Positions 1-8,956 of a stretch of DNA of 64,000 nucleotides are shown here, in pieces. The stretch covers positions 124,001-188,000 of the forward strand of contig JAFZRF010000045.1 of NCBI GenBank assembly GCA_017620025.1. Reading direction: 5' to 3'. The notes under the pieces are model-generated. The model made no database searches, was not told where the DNA came from, and worked only from the letters and a program-made list of their open reading frames with translations. A program made the translations under genes and the position numbers. The DNA comes from Ruminococcus sp. GTDB lineage: Bacteria; Bacillota; Clostridia; Oscillospirales; Ruminococcaceae. Within the stretch, counting starts at the first letter, position 1; the number at the start of each line of letters is the position of its first letter.

Positions 1-1
1 C

Positions 2-709
2 ATAGTCAACGGCATAGACTACAAGGTATTTGATCCTGCCAAGGACAAGCAGATATATGCCAACTACAGTGCGAAGAACTTCCATGAGAAGAAGGCTGTC
101 AACAAGGAGAAACTCCAGGAGGAGCTCGGACTTCCGGTTGACAGGAACAAGTATATGATCGCTATAATCAGCCGTCTTACCGACCAGAAGGGACTCGACC
201 TCGTCAACTACGCCATGGAGCGCATCTGCGACGAGAACACCCAGTTCGTGGTCATCGGTACAGGCGACCCGAGATACGAGAATATGTTCAAGCACTTCCA
301 GTGGAAGTATCCGGAGAGAGTATCCGCAAATATACTCTACTCCGACAAGCTGGCACACAAGCTGTATGCAGCTGCCGATACCATGCTGATGCCCTCGCTG
401 TTCGAGCCCTGCGGCCTCACACAGCTCATCGCCCTCCGCTACGGCACAGTGCCGATAGTACGTGAGACAGGCGGCCTCAAGGATACGGTGCAGCCCTACA
501 ACGAGTTTGACGGCACAGGCACAGGCTTCTCCTTCGCCAACTACAACGGCGACGAGATGCTCGGAGCTATCAACTACTCCAAGAGCGTGTACTACGACCA
601 CCGTGAGGAGTGGGACAGGATAGTACGCCGCGGCATGGAGACTGATTTCTCATGGAACAGCTCCGCAAGACAGTACGAAGGTATGTACAGCTGGATGATA
701 AGCTGGTAA
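2..709 (+). CDS. glgA: Glycogen synthase, C-terminal part (runs in from left edge)
   Basis: This is the C-terminal half of a GT5-type glycogen/starch synthase, which transfers glucose from ADP-glucose to the end of an alpha-1,4-glucan. The open frame already begins at base 2 (IVNGIDYKVFDP), so the start lies outside the window. Visible family marks are ISRLTDQKGLDL, the acceptor/donor loop around MPSLFEPCGLTQLIALRYG, and VRETGGLKDTV, all in the order expected for the second Rossmann domain. The end at SWMISW and a TAA looks natural. The next gene follows after a 55-base gap containing a hairpin. Confidence 0.93.
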   Translation: MVNGIDYKVFDPAKDKQIYANYSAKNFHEKKAVNKEKLQEELGLPVDRNKYMIAIISRLTDQKGLDLVNYAMERICDENTQFVVIGTGDPRYENMFKHFQWKYPERVSANILYSDKLAHKLYAAADTMLMPSLFEPCGLTQLIALRYGTVPIVRETGGLKDTVQPYNEFDGTGTGFSFANYNGDEMLGAINYSKSVYYDHREEWDRIVRRGMETDFSWNSSARQYEGMYSWMISW

Positions 710-717
710 GAATATCC

Positions 718-741
718 GGGAGCGGTGATATGACCGCTCCC
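718..741 (+). terminator. Hairpin after glgA
   Basis: A 9-bp perfect stem (GGGAGCGGT / ACCGCTCCC) with a 6-nt loop lies just after the glgA stop. There is no clear U-run behind it, so it may stabilise the 3' end or end transcription inefficiently. Confidence 0.45.
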
Positions 742-764
742 ATACATATAAAGGAGGTATTATT

Positions 765-1445
765 ATGAAATACGAGATCATCGGCAATATCGTTCCGGGA
801 GTAGAGTGTACTCTCAATACCGGAGAGTCAATGTATACCCAGTCCGGCGGAATGATATGGCAGAGCGACGGAATAGAGATGACTACCAACACCAAGGGCG
901 GCGGACTCAAGAGCCTCGGCAGACTTCTTGCAGGCGAGTCCATATTCATGGCAAACTACACCTCCAAGGTTGACGGCGCAACTATCGCTTTCGGTTCTAC
1001 CGTATCCGGCAAGATAGTACCTGTCAATGTATCGCAGACAGAGATGATATGTCAGAAGGGCGCCTTCCTCTGTGCTGAGAACGGCGTAAAGCTCGAGATC
1101 ACCTTCACCAAGAGGCTCGGCGCAGGATTATTCGGCGGCGAGGGCTTCGTGCTCCAGAAGATCACCGGAAACGGCATGGCATTCCTCGAGGCTGACGGCG
1201 ATGTTGTCGAGAAGGTACTTGCACCCGGCGAGTCTATCAAGGTGGATACCGGTAATGTAGTAGCCTTTGAGACTTCTGTAAAATACGATATAGAGACCGT
1301 AAAGGGACTCAAGAACGTACTGCTCGGCGGCGAGGGACTTTTCCTTACAAGACTCACAGGCCCCGGCAGGATCATTCTCCAGACACAGAACTTCAATGAC
1401 TTCATAAACAAGATCATTGCAGTGCTGCCGAAAAATAATTCATGA
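765..1445 (+). CDS. AIM24/TIGR00266 family protein
   Basis: A 226-residue protein of the AIM24 family (bacterial homologues of a mitochondrial biogenesis factor), built of repeated beta-strands with many glycines (for example GGGLKSLGRLLAG, KRLGAGLFGGEGFVLQ, LGGEGLFLTRLTGPG). The molecular role of the bacterial family is not established. The start is fixed by AAGGAGGT eight bases upstream. Length is usual for the family. It stands alone between two hairpins, so it is probably its own transcription unit or loosely coupled to glgA. Confidence 0.85.
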   Translation: MKYEIIGNIVPGVECTLNTGESMYTQSGGMIWQSDGIEMTTNTKGGGLKSLGRLLAGESIFMANYTSKVDGATIAFGSTVSGKIVPVNVSQTEMICQKGAFLCAENGVKLEITFTKRLGAGLFGGEGFVLQKITGNGMAFLEADGDVVEKVLAPGESIKVDTGNVVAFETSVKYDIETVKGLKNVLLGGEGLFLTRLTGPGRIILQTQNFNDFINKIIAVLPKNNS

Positions 1446-1452
1446 CGAATAT

Positions 1453-1476
1453 ATGCAGGGGCTATGGCCCCTGCAT
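1453..1476 (+). terminator. Hairpin after AIM24 gene
   Basis: A 10-bp perfect stem (ATGCAGGGGC / GCCCCTGCAT) with a 4-nt loop follows the AIM24 stop and is trailed only by a short T-rich stretch. It sits immediately upstream of the next ribosome binding site. Confidence 0.5.
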
Positions 1477-1497
1477 TTACATATAACGGAGGAAACT

Positions 1498-2355
1498 ATG
1501 ACCGAATTTGAAGAAGCACTTAAAGACATAGGAAGGGAAGCCCTTATCCCCGCATCGCAGAAGTTTCTCAGCAGGCTTGTGCTGCTGACCGAAAAGGAAT
1601 ACCCGGCCGGAGCGATACCCGTCGGCGCCTCCAAGTGCGGCGGTTTTCCGGATCTCCCGCCGGAGATAGAGTACCCGCTGCGTCCGGAAGTGAGATACCG
1701 CCGCAAGGGAGGACCGCTGCAGCGCTATGACTGCGCCTCCATGCAGCTTATCGCACAGATAAACCTTCGTGAGCTTGCGGAGTCCGGCGCAGACCCGGAG
1801 CATCTCTTCCCGCAGACCGGTATGCTTTATTACTTCTGGTCATGTGACGGAGCGACCTTTGATCAGAGCGACTTCACAAGACAGGACTTCACAATAATGT
1901 GTTTCGGCAAGGACGGAAAGATAGTTCAGCCGGAGGAATACCGTCATCAACGTGTCATATACTGGGACGGCGATATGTCGCAGCTGAGGCGTGTTTCGCC
2001 TCCCTGCCCGTACAATACCGAGTTCTATGAGGGCGAGAAGGAAGACGAGCTGCCGGAGTATGCCATAGGCTTTGAAGAGGAGTTCGATTACAGCAGGGAT
2101 ATAGAGCGTGATGAACAGTTCAGAGCACTGGAGGAGGAGCATCCCGGCATATTTGACGATACACAGTTCCACACCGACAAGCTGCTCGGCATCCCGACAG
2201 GCGGCAACTACCCGGAGCTCTGTGACGACGAGGTGAATCTCCTTCAGTTCGGCTTCCAGTACGGCTGCCTGTGGAACATCTACTGGATAATAAAGCGTGA
2301 CGACCTTCTCAGACGTGATTTCGACAAGGCGTATTTGGATTTCGACTGCGACTGA
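1498..2355 (+). CDS. DUF1963 (YwqG-like) protein
   Basis: A 285-residue cytosolic protein of the DUF1963/YwqG family. The diagnostic stretch near residues 40-55 (SKCGGFPDLPPEIEYP) matches the family signature in which a conserved lysine and glycines precede DLP. The C-terminal part reads KLLGIPTGGNYPELC and then LLQFGF, which is where the family usually has a GG(Y/W)P and a glutamine-rich strand. Function is unknown. An upstream in-frame ATG at 1417 overlaps the previous gene, but GGAGG seven bases before 1498 decides for the shorter form. Confidence 0.8.
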   Translation: MTEFEEALKDIGREALIPASQKFLSRLVLLTEKEYPAGAIPVGASKCGGFPDLPPEIEYPLRPEVRYRRKGGPLQRYDCASMQLIAQINLRELAESGADPEHLFPQTGMLYYFWSCDGATFDQSDFTRQDFTIMCFGKDGKIVQPEEYRHQRVIYWDGDMSQLRRVSPPCPYNTEFYEGEKEDELPEYAIGFEEEFDYSRDIERDEQFRALEEEHPGIFDDTQFHTDKLLGIPTGGNYPELCDDEVNLLQFGFQYGCLWNIYWIIKRDDLLRRDFDKAYLDFDCD

Positions 2356-2374
2356 GCAGCGGAAAGGAAGATAA

Positions 2375-3037
2375 ATGGAAAGTAAGATAAGAGGCGCTAT
2401 ATTCGATATGGACGGTCTTATGCTCGATACCGAGAAGCTCTACCTTCTCTACTGGAAGCAGGCGGCTTCCGAATTCGGCTATGACATGAAGGACGAGCAC
2501 GTATGGTCGATACGTTCCCTTGCAAGGAAGTACTCCATAGCAAGGCTGAAGAGCCTGTTCGGGGAGGACTGCCCGACCGAGGACATCCGTGCCCGCCGGA
2601 CAGTGCTGATCAACGAGCACGTCATGAAGCACGGCATCGACCTGAAGCCCGGCCTGTTCGAGCTGCTTGACTACCTCCGTGAGCACGGCGTAAAAATGGC
2701 AGTTGCCACAGCCACGCCCCGTGAGCGAACGGTAATGTACCTGACGAAGGTCGGTGCGATGGACTATTTCGACGCTCTTGTCTGCGGAGACATGGTGACG
2801 AACGGCAAGCCCGACCCGGATATATACCTTACCGCAGCAAGGGAGCTCGGTCTCCCGCCGGAGGAATGCGCCGCTCTTGAGGATTCACCGAACGGAGCAA
2901 CGGCAGGATACCGTGCGGGCTGCAAGGTGCTTATGATACCTGATATGACTCAGCCGGACGCTGAGCTGATGCCGCTGCTGAGCGGAGTATACGAAAGCCT
3001 TGACAAGGCGATCGATTTCTTTGAGGGGAGGGTTTGA
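2375..3037 (+). CDS. HAD-superfamily hydrolase, beta-phosphoglucomutase-like
   Basis: A 220-residue cytosolic HAD phosphatase or phosphomutase of subfamily IA with an alpha-helical cap. Motif I is FDMDGLMLDTE (nucleophile and acid Asp residues at about 11 and 13), motif II is VATATPRE, motif III Lys is in NGKPDPDIY, and motif IV is ALEDSPNG. Such proteins act on small sugar phosphates or nucleotides; the substrate cannot be told from sequence. An AAAGGAAG site precedes the ATG. The next gene begins one base after the stop region, so the two are probably translated from one message. Confidence 0.87.
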   Translation: MESKIRGAIFDMDGLMLDTEKLYLLYWKQAASEFGYDMKDEHVWSIRSLARKYSIARLKSLFGEDCPTEDIRARRTVLINEHVMKHGIDLKPGLFELLDYLREHGVKMAVATATPRERTVMYLTKVGAMDYFDALVCGDMVTNGKPDPDIYLTAARELGLPPEECAALEDSPNGATAGYRAGCKVLMIPDMTQPDAELMPLLSGVYESLDKAIDFFEGRV

Positions 3038-3038
3038 T

Positions 3039-3305
3039 ATGGCAAAAACAAGCGTATCGGAGGTCTTCGATATCCCGAAGTTCTTCTACTTCGACAGTCA
3101 GAACGACTATTCCGGCAGCAAGGATGATTTCTCATACAAGGTGATAACAGGCGAGAAGTTCACTGCCAAGACATGGCACGGAAAGCTCTGCTCCATGAAG
3201 GCGACTATCGAGCATGAGCAGGAGTTCGACCGTACACAGGAGGGCTTCGACGCCATGATAAAGTGGCTTGAGGATCGCTACAATGAAGGAATTCAGAGTA
3301 CATGA
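3039..3305 (+). CDS. Small hypothetical protein
   Basis: An 88-residue soluble protein rich in aromatic and charged residues, with a central FSYKVITGEKFTAKTWHG strand-like segment and a C-terminal helix (AMIKWLEDRYNEG). I do not recognise a family. The ATG at 3039 is preceded by GAGGGGAGG, which is a stronger signal than the in-frame upstream codon at 3000 inside the HAD gene. It starts one base after the HAD stop and its end overlaps the start of the following acetyltransferase by 23 bases, so the three genes form an operon. Confidence 0.65.
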   Translation: MAKTSVSEVFDIPKFFYFDSQNDYSGSKDDFSYKVITGEKFTAKTWHGKLCSMKATIEHEQEFDRTQEGFDAMIKWLEDRYNEGIQST

Positions 3306-3747
3306 AATGGAGTACACCGGAAAGAGGATACAGGCAGAAATCCTGCCGCTGATTCCTTTCCGTGACAGCTTCTATCCGCAGTACGAACGGCTGTATAATG
3401 AATGCTTCGGTGATATGCGCAAAGCTCTTGAGATAAAGCCGTATGACTTCCTTTCGGATATCCGTCAGCTTGACGGGAAGAAGGAGGATATCTTTCTCCT
3501 GACGGAAGGCGGTACCCTGATCGGCGGCGTTGCCTGCTATGGTACGGAGATAGACGATCTCTTTGTCAGCCGGGAGCATCAGGGAAAAGGGTACGGAAGA
3601 ATGCTTCTGATATGGGCGGTAAATCATATCAGAGAGCATACTGATGAACCGGTAACTCTCCATGTTGCCGAATGGAACCGGAGAGCGGCAGACCTGTATA
3701 TCAGCAACGGCTTCGTTATCCGGAAAACAGAACTGATAAAACGATAA
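3283..3747 (+). CDS. GNAT-family N-acetyltransferase
   Basis: A 154-residue GNAT acetyltransferase. The acetyl-CoA loop is seen as VSREHQGKGYGRMLL, followed by the typical beta-strand LHVAEWNRRAADLYISNGF. The substrate is unknown. The ATG at 3283 has GAGG at a suitable distance; a TTG five codons earlier is less likely. It overlaps the preceding small gene by 23 bases and ends directly at a strong bidirectional terminator shared with uvrA. Confidence 0.85.
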   Translation: MKEFRVHEMEYTGKRIQAEILPLIPFRDSFYPQYERLYNECFGDMRKALEIKPYDFLSDIRQLDGKKEDIFLLTEGGTLIGGVACYGTEIDDLFVSREHQGKGYGRMLLIWAVNHIREHTDEPVTLHVAEWNRRAADLYISNGFVIRKTELIKR

Positions 3748-3782
3748 AAGCCTGAAAGCAAATTGACCGCTTTCAGGCTTTT
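3746..3782. terminator. Bidirectional terminator between GNAT gene and uvrA
   Basis: A 14-bp perfect stem (AAAAGCCTGAAAGC and its complement) with A- and T-runs on both sides separates the convergent GNAT and uvrA genes, so it can act in both directions. Confidence 0.9.
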
Positions 3783-3786
3783 GTTA

Positions 3787-6609
3787 TTATTTCAGATAAG
3801 GCTTCAGATACTGTCCGGTATATGACTGCGGACACTCTGCGACCTCCTCGGGCGTGCCCTGCGCGACTATCGTTCCGCCGCCGTCGCCGCCGTCCGGACC
3901 GAGGTCAATTATATGGTCGGCCACCTTGATGACGTTGAGGTTATGCTCGATGACGAGAACGGTATTTCCCTGATCCGTCAGCTGCTGGAGAACGTCAATG
4001 AGCCTGTGTACATCTGCGGTGTGCAGACCTGTTGTCGGCTCGTCAAGGATGTATATGGTCTTTCCGGTCGCACGCTTTGAGAGCTCCGTCGAGAGCTTCA
4101 CTCTCTGCGCCTCACCGCCGGAGAGCGTGGTCGCCGGCTGACCGATGCGGATATATCCGAGACCGACATCCTGCAATGTCTTCAGCTTCCTTGCTATCTT
4201 CGGGATATGCTCGAAGAAGTCAACGCCCTCATCGACTGTCATCTCAAGCACATCGTATATCGACTTGCCCTTGTAGTGTATCTCGAGGGTCTCACGGTTG
4301 TACCTCTTGCCCTTGCAGACCTCGCAGGGAACATAGATATCCGGGAGGAAGTGCATCTCTATCTTGATGATTCCGTCACCCTCGCAGGCCTCACAGCGTC
4401 CGCCCTTCACGTTGAAGCTGAAACGCCCGCTGCCGTAGCCGTGCGCCTTTGCGTCCGGAGTCTGTGCAAAGAGATCACGTATATCGGTGAATACTCCGGT
4501 ATATGTCGCCGGATTGGAACGCGGAGTCCTTCCGATAGGCGACTGGTCGATGCAGATCACCTTGTCCAGGTTCTCCAGTCCCTCTATGGAAGCGAACTTT
4601 CCGCTCTTGACCTTTGCACGGTTCAGCTTGGCAGCAAGATGCTTGTAGAGTATCTCATTGACCAGTGAGGACTTACCCGAGCCCGATACTCCGGTAACGC
4701 AGACCAGCTCACCCAGCGGTATGCTCACGTCTATGCCGCGGAGGTTATGCTCCTCTGCACCGTGTACCGTGAGGAAGCAGCCGTTGCCCTTTCTGCGGAC
4801 AGCCGGAACGTCTATCTTCTTCCTGCCGCTGAGGTACTGACCGGTTATGGAATTCTTGCATTTCAGCAGCTTGTCAACAGTACCGGAGAATACCACCTCT
4901 CCGCCGTGTATTCCTGCGCCCGGACCGATATCGACGATATGATCCGCCGCAAGCATGGTATCGTCGTCATGTTCAACCACTATAAGGGTGTTGCCGAGGT
5001 CACGCAGCTTTTTCAGAGTTGCGATGAGCTTGTCGTTGTCCTTCTGATGAAGTCCGATGGAAGGCTCATCGAGTATATAGAGCACTCCCACAAGTGAAGA
5101 GCCTATCTGCGTTGCAAGGCGTATTCTCTGGCTCTCGCCGCCGGAAAGAGTACCGGAGGAGCGTGAGAGCGTGAGGTAGTCAAGACCTACGCTGCTGAGG
5201 AAGCCGAGACGCTCCTTTATCTCCTTGATGATGCGCTCACCGATGAACTGCTGCTGCTTTGTCAGCTCAAGGCCGTTGAAGAAATCGAGTGCTTTGCGTA
5301 CCGAAAGGTCGGTCAGCTCACTTATGCTCAGTCCGCCTACTGTAACGGAGAGGTATTCGTCACGCAGCCTTCTGCCGTTACATTCCGGACAGAGGACTTC
5401 GCTCATGCAGTCCTCTATCTCGCTGCGTGAGTAGTCGCTGTTCGTTTCACGGTAGCGGCGTTCAAGGTTGTTGATAACTCCCTCGAAAGGCGACTTGTAC
5501 CTGCCGCCGCCGATGGATGCCGGGCGTTCAAGTTCAAGCGCAGTATCACCCGTGCCGTAGAGGAAGACATCAAGATCTCCCTTTTTCAGCTTCTTCACCG
5601 GAACATCGACCGGAATGCCGTAGTGCCTTGATATCGCACGGTAGTACATGGTCGATATGGAGGTCTCGTCAAGGCTGTTCCAGCCGGAGGCCTGTATAGC
5701 GCCCTCCATGATCGAAAGATCCTTGTTTGGAACTATAAGATCGGGATCGACACGCCTGAACATACCGAGACCGGTACACTTCGGGCAGGCTCCCATCGGG
5801 TTGTTGAAGGAGAACATGACAGGCTCAAGCTCGCCGATGCTGATATTATGCTCCGGACAGGCGTAGTTCTGCGAGAAAAGTATCTCCTCGCCGCCGATGA
5901 CGTCCGCTATCGCAAGACCGTCCGTGAGACGGAACACCGTTTCAAGGCTGTCGGTGATACGGGATTCTATGCCCTCCTTGATGATGATACGGTCAACGAT
6001 TATCTCGATGTTATGCTTCTTGTTCTTGTCGAGTTTGATATCCTCGGTCAGCTCATACATGATGCCGTCTATGCGCACACGTACAAAGCCGCCCTTCCTT
6101 GCGCTTTCGAGCTCCTTGGTGTATTGTCCCTTGCGTCCGCGCACTATCGGAGCAAGCAGTTGCAGACGGGTTCCCTCCGGCAGTGCCATGAGGGTATCCA
6201 CCATCTGATCCACGCTCTGCTGTGATATCTCACGTCCGCAGACCGGGCAGTGCGGTATGCCTATGCGTGCATACAGCAGACGGAGGTAGTCGTAGATCTC
6301 GGTGACCGTTCCCACGGTGGAACGCGGGTTCTTTGAGGTCGTCTTCTGATCGATGGATATGGCAGGGGACAGACCCTCTATGCTGTCTACATCCGGCTTG
6401 TCCATCTGACCGAGAAACATACGCGCATAGGAGGAAAGGCTCTCCACGTATCTTCTCTGACCGTCCGCATATATCGTATCAAAGGCGAGCGAGGACTTGC
6501 CCGAGCCGGAAAGACCGGTCATGACGATGAGCTTGTCTCGCGGTATCTCAAGATCAATGTTCTTGAGGTTGTTGACCCTCGCACCCTTTATGATTATCTT
6601 GTCTATCAT
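3787..6609 (-). CDS. uvrA: UvrABC excinuclease subunit A
   Basis: The 940-residue DNA damage sensor of nucleotide excision repair, of full family length. It has two ABC ATPase modules: Walker [13 protein letters not shown] near residue 33 and [13 protein letters not shown] in the second half, with signatures [14 protein letters not shown] and [15 protein letters not shown]. Zinc modules are visible as [23 protein letters not shown] and the pair CEACEGDG with CEVCKGKRY. The ATG overlaps the uvrB stop (TAATG), so uvrB and uvrA are translationally coupled, and the gene ends at the bidirectional terminator. Confidence 0.98.
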   Translation of the reverse strand: MIDKIIIKGARVNNLKNIDLEIPRDKLIVMTGLSGSGKSSLAFDTIYADGQRRYVESLSSYARMFLGQMDKPDVDSIEGLSPAISIDQKTTSKNPRSTVGTVTEIYDYLRLLYARIGIPHCPVCGREISQQSVDQMVDTLMALPEGTRLQLLAPIVRGRKGQYTKELESARKGGFVRVRIDGIMYELTEDIKLDKNKKHNIEIIVDRIIIKEGIESRITDSLETVFRLTDGLAIADVIGGEEILFSQNYACPEHNISIGELEPVMFSFNNPMGACPKCTGLGMFRRVDPDLIVPNKDLSIMEGAIQASGWNSLDETSISTMYYRAISRHYGIPVDVPVKKLKKGDLDVFLYGTGDTALELERPASIGGGRYKSPFEGVINNLERRYRETNSDYSRSEIEDCMSEVLCPECNGRRLRDEYLSVTVGGLSISELTDLSVRKALDFFNGLELTKQQQFIGERIIKEIKERLGFLSSVGLDYLTLSRSSGTLSGGESQRIRLATQIGSSLVGVLYILDEPSIGLHQKDNDKLIATLKKLRDLGNTLIVVEHDDDTMLAADHIVDIGPGAGIHGGEVVFSGTVDKLLKCKNSITGQYLSGRKKIDVPAVRRKGNGCFLTVHGAEEHNLRGIDVSIPLGELVCVTGVSGSGKSSLVNEILYKHLAAKLNRAKVKSGKFASIEGLENLDKVICIDQSPIGRTPRSNPATYTGVFTDIRDLFAQTPDAKAHGYGSGRFSFNVKGGRCEACEGDGIIKIEMHFLPDIYVPCEVCKGKRYNRETLEIHYKGKSIYDVLEMTVDEGVDFFEHIPKIARKLKTLQDVGLGYIRIGQPATTLSGGEAQRVKLSTELSKRATGKTIYILDEPTTGLHTADVHRLIDVLQQLTDQGNTVLVIEHNLNVIKVADHIIDLGPDGGDGGGTIVAQGTPEEVAECPQSYTGQYLKPYLK

Positions 6610-8579
6610 TACTTCTCTCCCCTGAGTTCCTTTATCTTGTCGCGGAGATAGGCAGCGTGTTCGAATTCAAGCAGCTTTGCGGCGTTCTTCATCTCCGCCG
6701 TGAGCTTCTCTATCATCTCGTTCTTCTCCGCAGCGGAAAGCTTCTTCCGCTTTGTCTTCTCCTCGACCTTCTCCTTCGAGGTTATCTCAAGTACGTCTCT
6801 TACGTCCTTGATGATGGTCTTCGGCACTATACCGTGCTCTTCGTTGTATGCCATCTGTATGCTGCGCCTGCGCTCGGTCTCAGTGATAGCACGCTCCATC
6901 GAGCCTGTAACGGTATCGGCGTACATTATTACCTGACCGCCCGCATTACGGGCAGCACGTCCTATGGTCTGTATCAGCGAGGTCTCGCTTCTGAGGAAGC
7001 CTTCCTTGTCGGCATCGAGTATGGCGATAAGGCTTACCTCAGGGATATCAAGGCCCTCACGCAGCAGGTTGATCCCGACAAGCACATCGAACTCTCCGCT
7101 CCTGAGATCCTTGATTATCTCCATACGTTCTATGGTGTCTATATCATGGTGCATATAGCGCACCCTCACGCCGAGCTTCTCGTAGTAGGCGGTAAGATCC
7201 TCCGCCATCTTCTTTGTGAGCGTGGTGACGAGGACTCTTTCCTTCCTCTCCGCACGTATATTGATCTCGGAGAGCAGATCGTCTATCTGTCCCTGAGTGG
7301 GCTTTACTATGATCTCCGGATCGACAAGTCCGGTCGGACGAATGACCTGCTCAACGATGATATCCGTTTTCTCACGCTCGATAGTACCGGGCGTAGCGCT
7401 GACATATACCGCCTGATTGATATGGGCGTTGAATTCATCGAAGTTCAGCGGACGGTTGTCGAAGGCCGAAGGCAGTCTGAAGCCGTAGTCCACAAGAGTT
7501 GTTTTTCTTGCATGGTCTCCGGCGTACATCGCACGCACCTGCGGCAGCGTTACATGGCTCTCGTCCACGAAGAGCAGGAAATCGGTGGGGAAGTGGTCGA
7601 GCAGAGTCATGGGAGTGCTTCCCGGCGGGCGTCCTGCAAGTACACGGGAGTAGTTCTCAACTCCGCTGCAATAGCCGACCTCACGTATCATCTCCATGTC
7701 GTAGTGAGTTCTCTCCTTGATACGCTGCGCCTCTATCAGCTTGCCCTGAGCGGTGAAGTAGTCTATGCGCTCCGCAAGCTCCCTGTCGAGCTCGGCGAGA
7801 GCGTTCTCTATCTTGTCGTCGCCGACTACATAATGGGAAGCCGGGAATATGGCAACGTGAGAGAGCGTTGCCTTCACCTCTCCCGTCACTACGTTTATCT
7901 CCGAGATGCGGTCCACCTCATCACCGAAGTATTCTACACGTACAGCCGTATCGCCCGAGCGGGCAGGGAATATCTCCACAACATCGCCCCTTACGCGGAA
8001 GCGGTTTCTCTCGAAGGCTATGTCATTGCGCTCATAGCGTATCTTTACGAGCTCCTTTATCAGCTCGTCACGGGGCTTCTCCATGCCCTGACGTATGGAT
8101 ACGCACATATTCCTGTACTCTTCCGGACTTCCGAGGGAGTATATGCAGGATACACTGGCAACTATTATAACGTCACGTCTCTCCGCAAGGGCAGAGGTGG
8201 CGGAATGGCGAAGCTTGTCTATCTCATCGTTTATGGAGGAGTCCTTCTCGATGTAGCTGTCGGTGCTGGGGACGTATGCCTCCGGCTGATAGTAGTCGTA
8301 GTAGGAGACAAAGTATTCAACAGCGTTCTCCGGGAAGAACTCACGGAATTCCGAGCAGAGCTGTGCGGCGAGTATCTTGTTGTGTGCGAGCACAAGAGTC
8401 GGCTTGTTGACTCTTGCGATGACGTTAGCCATGGTGAAGGTCTTTCCCGAGCCGGTAACGCCGAGGAGTATCTGCTCCTTCTTTCCCGATTCTATACCGC
8501 TTGCGAGCTTGTCTATGGCCTGCGGCTGATCGCCCGCAGGAGCGTAATCCGAATGGAGTATGAAGTGGTCGTGTATCAT
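6609..8579 (-). CDS. uvrB: UvrABC excinuclease subunit B
   Basis: The 656-residue helicase-like damage-verifying subunit of nucleotide excision repair. Walker A GVTGSGKT lies near residue 40, the damage-probing beta-hairpin region reads [18 protein letters not shown], helicase motif VI is [12 protein letters not shown], and the last 40 residues form the UVR domain that contacts UvrC. It is first in the uvrBA pair. The region upstream carries two copies of a palindromic repeat whose ends contain a TATAAT box. GGAGG precedes the ATG. Confidence 0.98.
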   Translation of the reverse strand: MIHDHFILHSDYAPAGDQPQAIDKLASGIESGKKEQILLGVTGSGKTFTMANVIARVNKPTLVLAHNKILAAQLCSEFREFFPENAVEYFVSYYDYYQPEAYVPSTDSYIEKDSSINDEIDKLRHSATSALAERRDVIIVASVSCIYSLGSPEEYRNMCVSIRQGMEKPRDELIKELVKIRYERNDIAFERNRFRVRGDVVEIFPARSGDTAVRVEYFGDEVDRISEINVVTGEVKATLSHVAIFPASHYVVGDDKIENALAELDRELAERIDYFTAQGKLIEAQRIKERTHYDMEMIREVGYCSGVENYSRVLAGRPPGSTPMTLLDHFPTDFLLFVDESHVTLPQVRAMYAGDHARKTTLVDYGFRLPSAFDNRPLNFDEFNAHINQAVYVSATPGTIEREKTDIIVEQVIRPTGLVDPEIIVKPTQGQIDDLLSEINIRAERKERVLVTTLTKKMAEDLTAYYEKLGVRVRYMHHDIDTIERMEIIKDLRSGEFDVLVGINLLREGLDIPEVSLIAILDADKEGFLRSETSLIQTIGRAARNAGGQVIMYADTVTGSMERAITETERRRSIQMAYNEEHGIVPKTIIKDVRDVLEITSKEKVEEKTKRKKLSAAEKNEMIEKLTAEMKNAAKLLEFEHAAYLRDKIKELRGEK

Positions 8580-8605
8580 AGCCTGCCTCCTTGCTTATAT
8601 AAAGA

Positions 8606-8634
8606 ATGAATGCTTTGCATTCATTATACCATAT
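8606..8634. repeat. 29-bp palindromic direct repeat, copy 1
   Basis: A 29-base unit identical to 8722-8750. Its first 19 bases are a perfect palindrome (ATGAATGC, TTT, GCATTCAT) and its right end reads as TATAAT on the minus strand. It lies in the uvrB 5' region. Confidence 0.75.
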
Positions 8635-8656
8635 AAGCGAAGCGCATATGGTATAA
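8624..8656. repeat. Palindrome overlapping repeat copy 1
   Basis: The 11-base arm at 8624-8634 is perfectly complementary to 8646-8656, separated by AAGCGAAGCGC. Each arm carries a TATAAT-like box pointing in opposite directions. It could form a cruciform or be a regulator site. Confidence 0.6.
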
Positions 8657-8721
8657 TCGCCCGATTGCAGGGAGCAAATCTCTTGATTTGCGTATCTGCA
8701 AGGGCATTAAGAAGAATTAAT

Positions 8722-8750
8722 ATGAATGCTTTGCATTCATTATACCATAT
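8722..8750. repeat. 29-bp palindromic direct repeat, copy 2
   Basis: Second identical copy of the 29-base unit at 8606-8634, 116 bases away. On the minus strand it supplies GGTATAAT, a likely -10 element for uvrBA; a good -35 is not visible at the right distance. Confidence 0.7.
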
Positions 8751-8854
8751 ATAATAGGAAAGATAAAGAGGAAAGAACAAATTTTCTGCAAACATTCTTC
8801 CGATTGTACTATTGATACAATTTCTTGTCCGGGTTTTGGATTTAACATATTATC

Positions 8855-8883
8855 TTGACAAATCGATCAAGATAGTGTATATT
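8855..8883 (+). promoter_or_regulatory. Sigma-A promoter of first GH9 gene
   Basis: TTGACA, 17-nt spacer, TATATT, 73 bases before the GH9 start codon. The 377-base gap between uvrB and this gene otherwise holds only the palindromic repeats. Confidence 0.8.
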
Positions 8884-8956
8884 ATAAATGTAAAGCGGCA
8901 GCACAGAGCTGCAAGTCTTTGCACTTCAATAAATATATTGAGAGGGGTTAATTAAA

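Noticed and set aside
6657-8609. 650-codon open frame on the plus strand opposite uvrB
   Set aside because: It is antisense to the intact uvrB gene, has low-complexity Leu/Tyr/Val composition produced by the codon bias of uvrB, and no ribosome binding site or family match.
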